Under the pieces are notes generated by a model that saw only the letters and a list, made by a program, of their open reading frames with translations, was not told where the DNA came from and did not search any database. Source: Annona cherimola (lineage: Eukaryota; Streptophyta; Magnoliopsida; Magnoliales; Annonaceae). From it: 64,000 nt of DNA. Location of the stretch: NCBI GenBank assembly GCA_030490835.1, contig CM059977.1, positions 21,185,335-21,249,334 of the forward strand, in the 5' to 3' direction. The translations under genes and the position numbers were made by a program. The number at the start of each line of letters is the position of its first letter. The first letter of the stretch is position 1. Below, one piece after another: positions 62,990-64,000 of the stretch.

Positions 62990-63360
62990 AAAATTCATAT
63001 AATTTTTAATATTTTTTTACCTATAAACTTGTCGATATATGTATGTAATGTATAAATTAAATTTCATCATTTTTGAATATATACATATGTAATTGATTTT
63101 TAAATATAGATGTATTTTAACTATTTTCAATCATTTAAAATAATTAAGATATTCTTGTATTTAAAAAAGTTTTATTTTTAAAAGTGTACTTTAACCATTT
63201 TCAACCATTAAAAAGGATTAAGATATCGTTGTATTTAAAAATATTTTAAAAAATATATACATGTTTAAAAATGATAAAACTTTGTTTATATTTTAAATAC
63301 GCTTACATAAATAAGTGTACGAAGAAAAAAAAAATTTAAATAGATTTTTGAGGTATACTA
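62990..63360. mobile_element. Decayed foldback element with family A core
   Basis: 'tgtaatgtataaattaaatt' near 63050 is answered by 'ttgtttatattttaaatacg' near 63290. 'ttttaaatatagatgtattttaactattttcaatc'-like sequence occurs twice near the centre (63105-63130 and 63178-63205), so the centre has been duplicated. Confidence 0.5.
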
Positions 63361-63512
63361 ATTAAGTCATTACGTAGTCAGTGCTAATTAGATCATTTTT
63401 CTTTTTGCACTGGTATATAAACATGCTATGAATATTCAATAATCATTGTTCTATTTTTAAAATATTATAAATAAATCCATGTTGCAAGAAAATTCATCTT
63501 CAACAGCTACTT

Positions 63513-63536
63513 TAATAATAATAATAATAATAATAA
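63513..63536. repeat. (AAT)n microsatellite
   Basis: About eight AAT units. No other feature was recognised between 63360 and 63838. Confidence 0.85.
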
Positions 63537-63837
63537 AGATTTTACAACCAAATACAAAATTTTTTGGGGACAACACATAACTTAAAAAGTATTTGTCACT
63601 GAATTTGTTTTATTTAAGTTTGTTAACCAAAAATATTAACCTTTTGCAATAAAATTATGATCGCTAAAAATAGGATTTATTGTTATGCATGGAATTAAGG
63701 ATTTAAAAATTAATATTACAAGTTGAAAATGAAAAATGAAAAATTAATTAAACTTTCTAATTCTCAATTAACAAAAATTATAATGTCTAACTTTTAAAAA
63801 TACCATAAAAATGTACTAAAAATAATAGCATTCGTTC

Positions 63838-64000
63838 CTAGTGGTGCAACTTGGGTTCACTTCGGCCCTAACCCTAACCGTATTTTTAAAACATCGACCT
63901 TAACCCTAATTCTAACCCTATTTGTAAAACCTAAACCCTAACCCTATTTTTGAAAATTGGGTTCGGGTTGAGTTTTGGGTTGAAATTTATGTTGATGAAT
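63838..64000. mobile_element. Left end of a hAT-like element running off the window
   Basis: It starts TAGTGGTGCAACTTGGGTTC, close to the hAT end at 46729, and continues with AACCCTA-rich subterminal repeats. The rest lies beyond the window. Confidence 0.5.

Noticed and set aside
63865..63945. Telomere-like AACCCTA repeats at the right edge
   Set aside because: The repeats are irregular and lie just inside a hAT-like end, where AACCC words are normal. They do not form a true telomeric array.

Overview
This is nuclear DNA of a seed plant, most likely a flowering plant. It is AT-rich, the genes carry many introns (some over 3 kb), and the protein families are plant ones. I cannot name the species. 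The window holds three protein-coding genes, all on the + strand, in a dense bed of small transposable elements.

Positions 1-23752: the 3' part of a DNA2/JHS1-type replication helicase-nuclease gene. I trace 27 exons and 935 residues; the 5' end lies outside the window. The Fe-S nuclease and the SF1 helicase motifs look intact. Its introns carry a foldback transposon, several AT-rich inverted-repeat elements and a truncated RTE-type LINE bounded by a 15-bp target duplication. Positions 23753-30780 are intergenic: a 1.3-kb element rich in ACCGG words, several small MITEs and one unexplained GC-richer island.

Positions 30785-37900: a PMT2-like Golgi methyltransferase gene with six coding exons (616 residues) and an intron in its 5' leader that carries another foldback element. 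Positions 38600-48130 are a transposon graveyard: foldback elements, many copies of one GGGTGTGTTTGG-ended MITE, a decayed LINE with MITEs nested in it, and a 1.4-kb non-autonomous hAT element with a perfect 8-bp target duplication. Positions 48667-50844: a TOM2A-like tetraspanin gene (six coding exons, 274 residues) with a probable GC-AG intron. Positions 51-64 kb hold no recognised protein gene: two broken tRNA-Lys copies, two tandem arrays, further foldback and MITE copies, and the start of another hAT-like element at the right edge.

The three genes are ordinary and not evidently linked in function. The most notable signal is the foldback family (five full copies, 382-411 bp). It combines GG...CC ends, 9-bp target duplications (exact in four copies), a shared AT-rich core palindrome, and terminal arms that carry their own CCCGGG-centred palindromes, so each copy could fold into a long hairpin with branched tips. 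Element calls and exon boundaries come from reading the sequence; no database search or alignment was run.
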